A stretch of 64,000 nucleotides of DNA, from positions 62,001 to 126,000 of the forward strand of contig NZ_FYEE01000008.1 of the NCBI RefSeq assembly GCF_900187645.1, in the 5' to 3' direction. Below are positions 25,415 to 34,213 of the stretch, piece by piece. How positions within the stretch are numbered: position 1 is the first letter of the stretch; each line of letters starts with the position of its first letter. The translations under genes were made by a program, and so were the position numbers. The DNA is from Pseudomonas sp. Irchel 3E20 (GTDB lineage Bacteria; Pseudomonadota; Gammaproteobacteria; Pseudomonadales; Pseudomonadaceae). Below the pieces are notes generated by a model. That model was not told where the DNA came from and did not search any database. It was given only the letters and a program-made list of their open reading frames with translations.

Positions 25415-26038
25415 TCAAAACCCGCGATAACGCTTGAGGTGCTCGTTGATTTTCGCCGCCGGCACTTTCTGCAAGCCGCAGAGCAAGTCGTGGGACAGCT
25501 CGCGCAAACCATGCTTGCGCCGCAGTTCTTCGGCCAGGTGGGCGGTGAGGTTGGCGGCCATTTCGGCGTCGGCCATGGCCCGGTGAGCCTGGCCGGTGTG
25601 GGGCAGTTGGGCGAAGGTGGTGAGGGTGCCGAGCTTGTGGTTGGGCGCCGCGGGCATCAGGCGCCGGGCCAGCAACAGGGAACAGGCGAAGTTCTGCAAG
25701 CGGGTGCGCTTGATGCGGCCCAGTTCGTAGTCCCAGAACTTCTGGTCGAACGCCGCGTTGTGGGCCAGCAGCGGCGTGGTGCCGACGAATTCGTTGACCT
25801 CGTTCATCACCTGCTCGGCCGACGGCGCGGTGCGCAGCATGGCGTTGCTGATGCCGGTCAGTTGCTCGATAAACCCGGGCACGCGCACACCGGCATTCAT
25901 CAGGCTCTGGTAACGGTCGACGATGCGCCCCTGCTCAAGCATGACCACGGCGATTTCCGTGGCCCGGCAACCGGCGCCGGGGCTGATGCCAGTGGTTTCA
26001 AAGTCGATGACTGCGATGCGTTCCAAACCTGTGTTCAC
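25415..26038 (-). CDS. 3'-5' exonuclease, DnaQ/RNase T family (DEDDh)
   Basis: 207 residues. The exonuclease motifs are all present: ExoI IDFETTG, ExoII LLAHNAAFDQKF, ExoIII with HRAMADAEMAANL (the DEDDh His and Asp). It is short and lacks other domains, so it is a stand-alone proofreading-like exonuclease rather than the DNA polymerase III epsilon subunit. Substrate is not determined by sequence. Confidence 0.9.
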   Translation of the reverse strand: MNTGLERIAVIDFETTGISPGAGCRATEIAVVMLEQGRIVDRYQSLMNAGVRVPGFIEQLTGISNAMLRTAPSAEQVMNEVNEFVGTTPLLAHNAAFDQKFWDYELGRIKRTRLQNFACSLLLARRLMPAAPNHKLGTLTTFAQLPHTGQAHRAMADAEMAANLTAHLAEELRRKHGLRELSHDLLCGLQKVPAAKINEHLKRYRGF

Positions 26039-26074
26039 TCTCTGAATAAATGTTCAAACAATGGCGGATGCCCT

Positions 26075-26143
26075 TGTGGGTATGAGCCTGCTCGCGATGG
26101 CGATACTCCAGATGCACCGCCATCGCGAGCAGGCTCGCACACA
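26075..26143. repeat. REPIN upstream of the exonuclease gene
   Basis: Two REP sequences face each other: GAGCCTGCTCGCGATGGC (from 26084) and GCCATCGCGAGCAGGCTC (to 26136), with outer ends TGTGGG and GCACA. The whole can fold into one long hairpin. It fills the gap between the NYN gene and the exonuclease gene. Confidence 0.8.
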
Positions 26144-26156
26144 GGTTTCGCCCACT

Positions 26157-26636
26157 TCAGTTTTTCAGCAACAACCCGCCCTCGATCGGCACATAACGGC
26201 TGGCGGCGCGGATCAGGGAGTTAGCGGTCAGGCCCGGCACGCCGTAGGCCACGGCCTCGACCTGGTGCTTACTGATGATGCGTTCGAGCAGCATGTCGAA
26301 ATCACCGTCGCCGGAGGCCAGCACCACTTCATCGACATGATCCGCCGCGTCCATGATGTCGATGGTGATGCCCACGTCCCAATCGCCCTTGGCCGAGCCG
26401 TCGGCGCGCTGGATGTAGGGCTTGAGCTTCACGGTAAAGCCCAGGTTGCGCAGGATCTGCTGGAACTGCTGCTGTTTGCTGTCGCCCCGGTCGATGGCAT
26501 AGGCGTAGGCCTCGACAATCTGCCCGCGCTGGCTGATGTCGGCCCATAGCGCCGCGTAGTTGAAGTGGCAGCCATAGGCCTGGCGCACGGTGTAGTAGAG
26601 GTTTTGCACATCGGCGAACACTGCGATTTTCTTCAC
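26157..26636 (-). CDS. NYN (PIN-like) domain protein, LabA/DUF88 family
   Basis: 159 residues, essentially one NYN domain. The acidic residues expected at the metal site are visible in VFADVQNLYY, GDWDVGITIDIMDAA and LASGDGDFDMLLE. NYN proteins are predicted RNA-processing nucleases. It starts MKKIAVFADVQN and is followed downstream by the REPIN and the exonuclease gene, so the two nuclease genes are neighbours, but there is no other evidence they act together. Confidence 0.9.
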   Translation of the reverse strand: MKKIAVFADVQNLYYTVRQAYGCHFNYAALWADISQRGQIVEAYAYAIDRGDSKQQQFQQILRNLGFTVKLKPYIQRADGSAKGDWDVGITIDIMDAADHVDEVVLASGDGDFDMLLERIISKHQVEAVAYGVPGLTANSLIRAASRYVPIEGGLLLKN

Positions 26637-26871
26637 CGTGGATCCTCATGGCGCAAGCAGGGCTGGGCACGCGGCCCGAAAAGTCGCCCAGTATGCCAGC
26701 CAGAAGGAAATTTCCGCGAATAATCAGCCGCCGGTGCCGCGGCACCTCGGACGAATGGCGCACCACACGTAGGAATAATCACCACCACCACACCCTGAAC
26801 GTTCGGTTTGCTCAGGGCAGGCTCCCTTCGGTTAAAGTGGCGCCTTGTTCTGACCAGCGATACCGCCCCCT

Positions 26872-27546
26872 ATGAATCCGTTGAACGTGCTCCGCGACTC
26901 TTTGTACTTCTTCAAGGGCAACCTGGCCCAGATCGCCCTGCTGTGCCTGCCACTGGTGGTGTTCGAAGCCTTGTTGCAGCAACTGGTGGACCGCGCCCAA
27001 GGGCCCGGCAGCTTTCCCGGCTACAGCGTGATCGTCGGGTTGCTGGTGTACCCGCTGTACACCGGCGCGCTGATTCTGTTTCTCGACGCCCGCAGCCGTG
27101 GCGAATCGCCCCGCACCCGCGATTTGCTGGCGATGTCGGTGACCCTGTGGCCGCGCTTCGCCCTGCTGACGGCGCTCAATACCCTGCTGATCCTGATTGG
27201 CCTGTCGCTGTATTTCCTGCCGGGCCTGTGGCTGATGGTGACCCTGGCTTTCGCCGAGTACCTGCTGGTGCTGCGCGGTATGCAACCGCTGGCGGCAATC
27301 AAGGAAAGTTTCCGTTTAAGCCGTGGCAATTTCCTGCGCATCCTGCTGTGCATTCTGTGTGTGATGGGGCCGTTGTGGTTGCTCAAGGGCGCCAGCGTGT
27401 CGGTGTACCCCGAGCCGCAGAACCCGGCGTTGGCGTTGTTGATCGACAGCGTGCACAGCTTCTTGCAGTTGTTCACCAGCGTGGTGCTGTTCCGCCTGTT
27501 CATGCTTATCAGCCAATCGCCGGAAAAAACCAGCCCCGGCGCCTGA
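26872..27546 (+). CDS. YciC-like polytopic membrane protein
   Basis: 224 residues with about five to six membrane helices (LAQIALLCLPLVVFEALLQQ; VIVGLLVYPLYTGALILFL; FALLTALNTLLILIGLSLYF; FLRILLCILCVMGPLWLL). The central FAEYLLVLRGMQPLAAIKES block and FRLSRGNF are typical of the YciC/UPF0259 family, whose function is unknown. It ends 73 bp before the EEP hydrolase gene on the same strand and may be co-transcribed with it. The 235-bp region upstream shows no clear regulatory site. Confidence 0.82.
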   Translation: MNPLNVLRDSLYFFKGNLAQIALLCLPLVVFEALLQQLVDRAQGPGSFPGYSVIVGLLVYPLYTGALILFLDARSRGESPRTRDLLAMSVTLWPRFALLTALNTLLILIGLSLYFLPGLWLMVTLAFAEYLLVLRGMQPLAAIKESFRLSRGNFLRILLCILCVMGPLWLLKGASVSVYPEPQNPALALLIDSVHSFLQLFTSVVLFRLFMLISQSPEKTSPGA

Positions 27547-27619
27547 GCGCCGGCCTTGGGCGCGGGCGCCGCTCTCGGGTATGCTCGGGCTCCGTCCCGC
27601 CACGCCATAAGCCGAGCCG

Positions 27620-28696
27620 ATGATCCGTCTACTGCGTTACGCCGTGTTGGGCCTGCTGCTGATTGCCGGCCTGTTCTCGCTCATGGTCTACAGCCTGACC
27701 TGGCGCCCCGAACCCCGCGAAACCCTGGCCGTGGCGTGCAGCGCCGAGGCGCCGGTGCTGACCTCGGGGCAGGCGCTCAAGGTCATGACCTGGAACGTGC
27801 AGTACCTGGCCGGCAAACGCTATGTGTTCTGGAACGACCAGGCCCGGGGCGACGACGAGCAACCCACCGCCGAAGACATGGCCTTCAGCCTTGACGAAGT
27901 GGCGCGGGTGATCCGCGACGAGCAACCGGACGTAGTGCTGCTTCAGGAGCTGGACGACGGCGCCAAGGCCAGCGGCTATCAGCGCCAACTCAAGTTGCTG
28001 CAAGAACGGGTCGCCGACCTGTACCCGTGCAGCACCAGTGCCTTCGACTGGAAGGCTGAGTTCATCCCCTTGCCGCAGGTTTTCGGCAGCGTCGGCCGGC
28101 AACTGGCCACCCTGAGCCGCTACCGCATCGCCCACGCCGAGCGCCTGCAATTGCCGCAAGCGCCGGGCAATCTCATCAGCCGTCAGTTCCAGCCGAAAAA
28201 TGCCTTGTTGGTCAGTTACCTGCCGCTGAGCGACGGCGGCCAACTGGCGGTGCTCAACACCCACCTGGAACGCGCCACTGACGAGCAGCAGACATTGCAG
28301 GCCCAGGTCGGCGCCATCGGCAAAGTGGTGGATAAGTTCGAGAGCCGCGGCACGCCATGGCTGATGGGCGGTGATTTCAACCTGCTACCACTGGGCCAGT
28401 ACCAGCGCCTGAGCGCCGAACAGCGCACGCCCTACTCCGCCGACAGCGCCCTGCACCTGCTGTGGGACAAGTACCCGATGATCCCCGGCAACGCCCAGGC
28501 CAGCGGCATCGACCGCGCCCGTTGGCTGACCCACTACCCCAACGACCCCGGCCTCAACGGCCCGGACCGCACGGTGGACTACCTGTTCCACAGCCCCCGC
28601 CTCAAACGCATCGCCGCCCGGGTGCGGCAGGACGATACCTTGCGCATCTCCGATCACCTGCCGGTGATTGCGCGGTTTTTGTTGCCGGCGCTCTAG
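27620..28696 (+). CDS. Endonuclease/exonuclease/phosphatase (EEP) family protein
   Basis: 358 residues: an N-terminal membrane anchor or signal (YAVLGLLLIAGLFSLMVYSL) and an EEP domain (about 55-355). Active-site motifs are MTWNVQYL, LLQELDD, NTHLERA, GGDFNLLP and SDHLPVIARF, covering the metal and catalytic His/Asp positions. It is therefore a membrane-attached or exported hydrolase facing the periplasm, acting on nucleic acid, phospholipid or inositol-type phosphates; the substrate cannot be told. Confidence 0.88.
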   Translation: MIRLLRYAVLGLLLIAGLFSLMVYSLTWRPEPRETLAVACSAEAPVLTSGQALKVMTWNVQYLAGKRYVFWNDQARGDDEQPTAEDMAFSLDEVARVIRDEQPDVVLLQELDDGAKASGYQRQLKLLQERVADLYPCSTSAFDWKAEFIPLPQVFGSVGRQLATLSRYRIAHAERLQLPQAPGNLISRQFQPKNALLVSYLPLSDGGQLAVLNTHLERATDEQQTLQAQVGAIGKVVDKFESRGTPWLMGGDFNLLPLGQYQRLSAEQRTPYSADSALHLLWDKYPMIPGNAQASGIDRARWLTHYPNDPGLNGPDRTVDYLFHSPRLKRIAARVRQDDTLRISDHLPVIARFLLPAL

Positions 28697-28719
28697 TCAA
28701 AAAAACTGTGCTCCCACCC

Positions 28720-28918
28720 TGTGGGAGCGGGCCGGGCGGCATTCCAGTCGCTACAAGTCCAGCGCCTGGGCCGGCCGCATCGCGGGCAAGGCCTGCCCCC
28801 ACAGTTGAACTGTGGTGTGGGTGGGATTTTCATTTCTCTTCTGTGGGAGCGAGCCTGCTCGCGATGGCGGCACTGAGTGGCCGTGACGAGTGGTAGGGGT
28901 AAGACAGTTGCTCCCACA
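28720..28918. repeat. Composite REP cluster, copy 4
   Basis: REPIN (28720-28804), then spacer with GTTGAACTGTGGTGTGGGTG and GGATTTTCATTTCTCTT, then a full copy of the 77-bp element (28842-28918) with ends TGTGGGAGC and GCTCCCACA. It fills the gap between the convergent EEP gene and hrpB. It is the best-preserved copy and mirrors cluster 1 almost base for base through the spacer. Confidence 0.8.
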
Positions 28919-28936
28919 GAGGCACACCCCGCACTT

Positions 28937-31468
28937 TCACTTGCGCGGTTTGATCCGCGCCGTCGCTTCGGCCACGAGCGGGTCGTCGGGCCAGTAGTGC
29001 TTGGGGTAGCGGCCCTTGAGGTCTTTTTTCACTTCGGCGTAGGTGCTGCGCCAGAAGTTGGCCAGGTCCTGGGTGACTTGCACCGGGCGGCGCGCCGGGG
29101 ACAGCAGGTGCAGCTTGACCACTTGGCGCCCGCCGGCGATGCGCGGGGTGTCGGCCAGGCCGAACAGTTCTTGCAGGCGTACGGCGAGGACGGGCGGGTG
29201 TTCGCTGTAGTCCAGACGCACCGAGGAGCCCGAGGGCACTTTCAGGTGATGGGGCGCCAATTCGTCCAGGCGCTGCGGCAGCGGCCAGGGCAGCAGGTTG
29301 TGGACGATGCTGGGCAGTTCCAGGTTGGCGAAGTGGCTCAGGCGCGAAACCTTGCCCAGGTACGGCAGCAGCCATTGCTCCAGGCCCGCCAGTAACGCGG
29401 CGTCGCTGACATCCGGCCACGGGCTCTGGCCCTGGGCGTCGAGGTCGAGTTGGCGCAGCAAGGCAACGCGCGCCTGCCATTGGCGCAGTTCGGGGGTCCA
29501 GGGCAGCAGCTCCAGACCTTTACGCCGCACCAGGCCCACCAGCGCCAGGCTGCGCGCCGCTTCGTCCAGGCCCGTCAGCGGCTCGCGGCTGAGCACCAGT
29601 TCGCCGACCTTGCGCTGGCGTTCGGCGCGCAGCACGCCTTCGCGTTCGTCCCAGTCCAGTTGATCCACGGTGCGCACCTGCTCGGCGAGCACCGAGTCGA
29701 ACAGCGCCGGGTCGAAATCGGCGGCCAGGTAGATGCGTTCTTCGCGCTGGCCCTGGCGGCTGCCCAGGTCGGCGATCACCAGCCAGGGCTGTTTCATCAG
29801 GCTATCGGCTTCGGCGAACAGAGCGGCGCGGCCGTTGGCCAGGCGATATTCGGCGCCGCCGGCGCGGCGTTGCTGGGCGACGCGGTCGGGGTAGGCCAGG
29901 GCCAACAAGGCGCCGAGCCAGCGCGGGTGGGCCGGGTCGGCCACCGGCGCCTGGGCCTGGGTACGCAGGTAGCCGCGGTACTGGCGCGCCAGTTGCCGCG
30001 CCCGCTGCACCCCGCCCTGGGCAGCGCGTGCGGCCCGTTGTTCGCCGCCCAGCAGCGCCAAGCGGCTATGCAGGTCAGCCCCGGCGCCGCGCAGGATGTC
30101 GCGCTCGCCCAGCAACGCGGCGACGTCGCAGGCCATATCCGCCAACCCCAGGGCCTGGCCGCGCAACAGTAAGTGGGCGATGCGCGGGTGGGCCGGCAGC
30201 TCAGCCATGGCTTGGCCGTGGGCGGTGAGCTTGCATTCGCCGCTGCCCGCACCCTGCAGGGCGCCGAGGCGTTCGAGCAGGTCCTGGGCCTGGGCATACG
30301 CGGCAGCGGGCGGTTGGTCGAGCCACACCAGTTGCCCCGGCGTCACACCCCAGCGCCCCAGTTGCAGGGCCAACGCAGCTAAATCCGCCGAAAGAATCTC
30401 GGCGCTGCCATAAGCCGCCAGTTGTTCGTGCTGGTCTTCGGACCACAAGCGGTAACACACGCCCGGTTCCAGGCGCCCGGCACGCCCGGCACGCTGGGTG
30501 GCGCTGGCACGGGAGATGCGCTGGGTGTCCAGGCGCGTCATGCCGCTGCCCGGGTCGAAACGCGGCACCCGCGCCAGCCCGGCGTCGATCACCACGCGCA
30601 CACCGTCGATGGTCAGGCTGGTTTCAGCGATGTTGGTGGCCAGCACCACTTTGCGTTGGCCGGCGGGGGCCGGGTCGATGGCTGCACGTTGCGCCGCCAG
30701 GTCCAACTCGCCGTGCAGCGGGCAGAGCAACACGATGTTTTGCTCGCCCAAAGCATCGGCCAGTTGCTGGTGTACGCGGCGGATTTCCGCTTGCCCGGGC
30801 AAGAACACCAGCAGGCTGCCGGTCTCGTCATGCAGCGCTTCAAGGATGGTCTGCACCAGGCGTGGCTCAATGAACTCCCCGGCCTGGAACGGCCGCCCCC
30901 AGCGCATCGCCACCGGGTACATGCGGCCCTGGCTGCGCAAAATCGGCGCGTCGCCCAGCAGGCTGGCCAGGCGCTCGCCTTCCAGGGTGGCGGACATCAG
31001 CAGGATTTTCAGCGGTTGCTCATCGCGAAACAGCTCCCGGCCATTGAGGCTCAGGGCCAGCGCCAGGTCGGCGTCGAGGCTGCGTTCGTGGAATTCGTCG
31101 AAGATCAGCAGGCCCACGCCTTCGAGCGCCGGGTCGTCCTGCAGGCGCCGGGTGAGGATGCCTTCGGTGACCACTTCGATGCGCGTGTTAGGGCCGACCT
31201 TGCTGTCCAGGCGGATGCGGTAGCCCACGGTTTGCCCGACCTTTTCCCCCAGTTCGCTGGCCAGCCGCTCGGCCGCCGCCCGCGCCGCCAGGCGCCGGGG
31301 TTCGAGCATGAGGATGGTTTGCCCGGCCAGCCACGGCTCATTGAGCAGGGCCAGGGGCACGCGGGTGGTCTTGCCGGCGCCGGGCGGCGCTTCGAGCACC
31401 GCTTCGTGGCGTTCGGCCAGGGCGGCGCGCAGCGCGGGGATGACGTCATCAATAGGCAGGGAAATCAT
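28937..31468 (-). CDS. hrpB: ATP-dependent helicase HrpB
   Basis: 843 residues, DEAH-box superfamily 2 helicase. Motif I is APPGAGKTTRVPLALL, motif II is DEFHER (normal for HrpB), motif III SATLEG, motif VI QRAGRAGRL. The C-terminal HrpB-specific domain includes YPDRVAQQRRAGGAEYRLANG cut here. Bacterial HrpB is a putative RNA helicase of ill-defined role and should not be confused with the type III secretion regulator of the same name. Full length for the family. Confidence 0.96.
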   Translation of the reverse strand: MISLPIDDVIPALRAALAERHEAVLEAPPGAGKTTRVPLALLNEPWLAGQTILMLEPRRLAARAAAERLASELGEKVGQTVGYRIRLDSKVGPNTRIEVVTEGILTRRLQDDPALEGVGLLIFDEFHERSLDADLALALSLNGRELFRDEQPLKILLMSATLEGERLASLLGDAPILRSQGRMYPVAMRWGRPFQAGEFIEPRLVQTILEALHDETGSLLVFLPGQAEIRRVHQQLADALGEQNIVLLCPLHGELDLAAQRAAIDPAPAGQRKVVLATNIAETSLTIDGVRVVIDAGLARVPRFDPGSGMTRLDTQRISRASATQRAGRAGRLEPGVCYRLWSEDQHEQLAAYGSAEILSADLAALALQLGRWGVTPGQLVWLDQPPAAAYAQAQDLLERLGALQGAGSGECKLTAHGQAMAELPAHPRIAHLLLRGQALGLADMACDVAALLGERDILRGAGADLHSRLALLGGEQRAARAAQGGVQRARQLARQYRGYLRTQAQAPVADPAHPRWLGALLALAYPDRVAQQRRAGGAEYRLANGRAALFAEADSLMKQPWLVIADLGSRQGQREERIYLAADFDPALFDSVLAEQVRTVDQLDWDEREGVLRAERQRKVGELVLSREPLTGLDEAARSLALVGLVRRKGLELLPWTPELRQWQARVALLRQLDLDAQGQSPWPDVSDAALLAGLEQWLLPYLGKVSRLSHFANLELPSIVHNLLPWPLPQRLDELAPHHLKVPSGSSVRLDYSEHPPVLAVRLQELFGLADTPRIAGGRQVVKLHLLSPARRPVQVTQDLANFWRSTYAEVKKDLKGRYPKHYWPDDPLVAEATARIKPRK

Positions 31469-31520
31469 GCTGGCTCCAAAACAGAGCGGCGAGTATAACG
31501 GCGAACTGCGCGGCGTTAAT

Positions 31521-31552
31521 CAGGGTCTGAACGGTTCAGGCCCTGCCCTTTT
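31521..31552 (+). terminator. Hairpin with T-tract in the hrpB/lipoprotein divergent region
   Basis: CAGGGTCTGA (31521-31530) and TCAGGCCCTG (31536-31545) form a 10-bp stem with one G-U pair and a 5-base loop; CCCTTTT follows. It lies 34-65 bp before the start of the next plus-strand gene with no gene ending nearby, so it could be a leader terminator (attenuator) of that gene, or an operator for hrpB, whose start is 53 bp away. Confidence 0.5.
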
Positions 31553-31585
31553 ACTGTTGGCCGCATCTTTACCCAGGAGATTGTC

Positions 31586-32005
31586 ATGCGTATCCCTTCC
31601 CGCCTCGTCGGTGGCGTTCTGCTCGCCACTCTGGTGACCCAACTGGCCGCGTGCGGCTCGATTTTCTACCCCGACCGGCGCGGCCAGATCGAAGGCCGCA
31701 TCGACCCGCTGGTGGCCGGGCTCAACGCTGTGGGCCTGTTGTTCTACGTGATCCCGGGGCTGATCGCCTTCGCCGTCGACTTCGCCACCGGCGCCATTTA
31801 CCTGGAACCGGGCAAGACCGCGCAGATCGACCCGCAAAAACTCCAGCCCGCGGTGAACGCCGATGGCCAGGTGGACAGGCAAAAGCTGCAAGCCATTCTT
31901 GAAACCGAACTGGGCCGCAGCTTCCCGTTGGACGACCCGCGCCTGATCCAGCACAAGGGCAGCGCCCAGCAATTGGCGATGTACGCCCTACCGCCAGCGG
32001 CCTGA
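31586..32005 (+). CDS. Small predicted lipoprotein
   Basis: 139 residues with a lipoprotein signal: MRIPSRLVGGVLLATLVTQL and lipobox LAAC, Cys at about 23. A second hydrophobic segment (VGLLFYVIPGLIAFAVDFAT) follows, and the C-terminal half is soluble. AGGAGA precedes the start. It ends 27 bp before fieF and may be co-transcribed. Proteins like this are, as I recall, sometimes mislabelled polyribonucleotide nucleotidyltransferase in databases; nothing in the sequence supports that. Confidence 0.82.
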   Translation: MRIPSRLVGGVLLATLVTQLAACGSIFYPDRRGQIEGRIDPLVAGLNAVGLLFYVIPGLIAFAVDFATGAIYLEPGKTAQIDPQKLQPAVNADGQVDRQKLQAILETELGRSFPLDDPRLIQHKGSAQQLAMYALPPAA

Positions 32006-32032
32006 ACCGCCTTCCAAGGAGCCTGATGGCTT

Positions 32033-32920
32033 ATGACCAGTAGCCCCGAACACGCCCGTTTGTTGCGCCTGGCCACCCGCGCTTCGCTGGCGGTGGCCTC
32101 GATCCTGATTGTCAGTAAGGCCATCGCCTGGTGGCTGAGCGGCTCCGTCAGCCTGCTGGCGGGGCTGACGGACTCGATGCTCGACGGTGCGGCGTCCTTT
32201 CTCAACCTGCTGGCGGTGCATTACGCCTTGCGCCCGGCCGATGACGGCCACCGCTACGGCCACGGCAAGGCCGAATCCCTCGCGGGTATGGCGCAGGCGC
32301 TGTTTATCGCGGCGAGTGCGGTGCTGGTCGCGGTACAAGCCATCGATCGCCTGAAAAACCCTGAGCCGTTGGGTGCGCCGTGGATTGGCATCGGCGTGAT
32401 GCTGCTGTCCCTGGCGCTGACCGTGGCGCTGCTGATGGTGCAACACCGGGTGATCCGCGAAACCGGCTCCACGGCGGTGCGCGCCGATTCGCTGCACTAC
32501 CGCTCGGACCTGCTGCTCAACAGCAGCATCCTGGTAGCGCTGGTGCTGGCCAGTTTTGGCTGGCAACAACTGGACGCCTGGTTCGGCCTGGCGATTGCTG
32601 TGTACATCCTCTGGAGCGCGGTGCAGATCGCCCGGGAAAGCCTGGCGGTGCTGATGGACGAAGAGCTGCCGGCGGATGTCAGCCAGCACATGCTGGAGCT
32701 GGCCTGTGGCGTGCCCGGCGTGCTCGGCGCCCATGATCTGCGCACGCGGATCTCGGGCAATCACTGGTTCGTGCAGTTGCACCTGGAGTTGCCGGGGGAG
32801 CTGACCCTGTCGGTGGCCCATGGCATCAGCGACCGCGCCGCTGAGGCGATCCACGCCGCCTACCCGCGGGCCGAAGTGCTGGTGCACGCCGACCCACAGG
32901 AAGTGGTCCAGCGTCAGTAG
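32033..32920 (+). CDS. fieF: Cation diffusion facilitator FieF (YiiP) type
   Basis: 295 residues, six membrane helices and a C-terminal cytoplasmic domain. It exports divalent metals (iron, zinc) in exchange for protons. The transport-site residues DSMLD on helix 2 and HYRSD on helix 5 are intact, and HRYGHGKAES and HADP provide the expected cytoplasmic metal ligands. AAGGAG precedes the ATG. The 3' end overlaps by 7 bp with the convergent DUF6515 gene. Confidence 0.93.
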   Translation: MTSSPEHARLLRLATRASLAVASILIVSKAIAWWLSGSVSLLAGLTDSMLDGAASFLNLLAVHYALRPADDGHRYGHGKAESLAGMAQALFIAASAVLVAVQAIDRLKNPEPLGAPWIGIGVMLLSLALTVALLMVQHRVIRETGSTAVRADSLHYRSDLLLNSSILVALVLASFGWQQLDAWFGLAIAVYILWSAVQIARESLAVLMDEELPADVSQHMLELACGVPGVLGAHDLRTRISGNHWFVQLHLELPGELTLSVAHGISDRAAEAIHAAYPRAEVLVHADPQEVVQRQ

Positions 32921-33852
32921 GTCACCTGGTAGCCCCGTGAGGCAAGGCAACCGCCCTTCGCCTGGCGGTAGGCCTGCACCACGGCGGGGGCCGGGGCGTA
33001 GGTGACGGTGGCGGGGTCGAAGCCGCTTTGCTGCACCGCCCAGCGGTAGCAGTCGTCACCGTCCTGTTGGATTTGCTCGGGGCTTTGGCCGTTGGCCGGG
33101 TAGGCGAGCACGTCATAGCCATTGCTGGCCGGTGGCGGCGGTTGCACCGGTTCCTGCACCACCACGTACTGGCGGGTGTCCGGCTCGTAGAGGTAGTAGG
33201 CGCCGGCGGCGAGGAAAAACAGCGAGCCGCCGATCCACATTTCCCGCGCATAGTCGGGCAAGTAGCTCACACGGATGCCGTAGGGCGGGCGCACCACCAC
33301 GTAGCGCGGGCCTTGCGGGCGATACCAGTAGCCAGCGGAGTAGAAGTAGTCCTGGCCGTGATAGGGCACCCGGTAGTTGCGCTCGGGAAAGCGATCCGTC
33401 TCATGGCCGGGGCGGTATTGCGGGCCGGGGCCCCAGCCATTGCCATGGCCGCCCGGGCGCCCCGGCCAGCGGTTGTCGCCAGGGCGCGAAGTGCCGTAGT
33501 ACGAATCGCCAGGGCGCCGCGGCACGTCCTGGTAGTAGCCGCGCTGAGGGTCTTGGGTTTGGCGCACGCTGTCGGGGCGGCTCTGGATCGGCAGGTTGTT
33601 TTGCGGTGCAGGGCGGCCCTGGGCGTTGGGGTCCTGGGGTGGTGAATAGAGCTGCTGGCCAGCGCCCGATGGCCGATTTGGCTCGAATTGGCGGCTGTTG
33701 TCGCCACGGATGATCTCGTTGCTCTGCCCCTGCTCACGCGGGCCGCCCTGCTGCGGCCCGCGGCCGTTATCCCGCTCGTCGGCCAGCGCTGGGGCGCCCA
33801 CGCCCATGCACAGCAAACCAACACCTGCCAGACGCCAGATGCGCGACTTCAT
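32914..33852 (-). CDS. DUF6515 family exported protein
   Basis: 312 residues. The start MKSRIWRLAGVGLLCMGV gives a signal peptide ending ALA-DE, with GAGGAAGAAC upstream. The next 130 residues are low-complexity, rich in Gly, Pro, Gln and Arg (disordered). A Tyr-rich segment follows (YRVPYHGQDYFYSAGYWYRP), then a hydrophobic helix (LFFLAAGAYYLY) and a C-terminal domain with CYRWAVQQSGFDP and GCLASRGY. Function unknown; it is probably envelope-associated. Confidence 0.8.
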   Translation of the reverse strand: MKSRIWRLAGVGLLCMGVGAPALADERDNGRGPQQGGPREQGQSNEIIRGDNSRQFEPNRPSGAGQQLYSPPQDPNAQGRPAPQNNLPIQSRPDSVRQTQDPQRGYYQDVPRRPGDSYYGTSRPGDNRWPGRPGGHGNGWGPGPQYRPGHETDRFPERNYRVPYHGQDYFYSAGYWYRPQGPRYVVVRPPYGIRVSYLPDYAREMWIGGSLFFLAAGAYYLYEPDTRQYVVVQEPVQPPPPASNGYDVLAYPANGQSPEQIQQDGDDCYRWAVQQSGFDPATVTYAPAPAVVQAYRQAKGGCLASRGYQVTY

Positions 33853-33955
33853 GTTCTTCCTCACTGCAATTGGGGGGATGTGCTGCATCAGACTGGCATA
33901 GCCTGCCACTGTTGCCGCGACAGGTTAGCAGCGCGGCGGGTTATTTCGCAGACAA

Positions 33956-33982
33956 GAAAAAGGGAGACCCGTCGGCCTCCCT
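33956..33982 (-). terminator. Strong Rho-independent terminator
   Basis: On the minus strand AGGGAGGCC and GGTCTCCCT pair (9 bp, one G-U) around the loop GACG, followed by TTTT and C. It stands 104 bp before the DUF6515 start codon in the direction of transcription. Confidence 0.85.
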
Positions 33983-34213
33983 CTGAATGCTTCGTCCGTG
34001 CTCGGCGCTTATGACGCCGGCTCACCTCACGCCGTCTTCTGGACAGTGTGTAGCCCGGGGGCCAACTCAGCCCCTGTGGGGGTGGTGGCCGCGGCTGGCC
34101 TGATTCGGCGGGCCGCTGTGGACTGTTTGTCCGGGCAGTGATTCTGTTGCAAAGCATAGGCTTGGCGCGCCAGCAGAGGATTGCGAAGATTGCGGAAATA
34201 AACATAGCTTGCG
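33956..34213 (-). ncRNA. Candidate small RNA on the minus strand
   Basis: The 418-bp gap between the DUF6515 gene and the Lrp-type gene has no convincing ORF. On the minus strand it carries three stem-loops in order (GGGGC/GCCCC, CGGCG/CGCCG, then a 9-bp terminator stem with T-tract). A possible promoter lies at the far end: TTGTCA, a 17-bp gap, TATCTG, with start near 34213. No minus-strand gene lies upstream to use this terminator. The 5' end is a guess; it could also be a long attenuated leader of the DUF6515 gene. Confidence 0.4.

Noticed and set aside
31586..32005. Polyribonucleotide nucleotidyltransferase label for the small lipoprotein
   Set aside because: The 139-residue protein has a lipobox and a hydrophobic segment and none of the PNPase domains (RNase PH, KH, S1).
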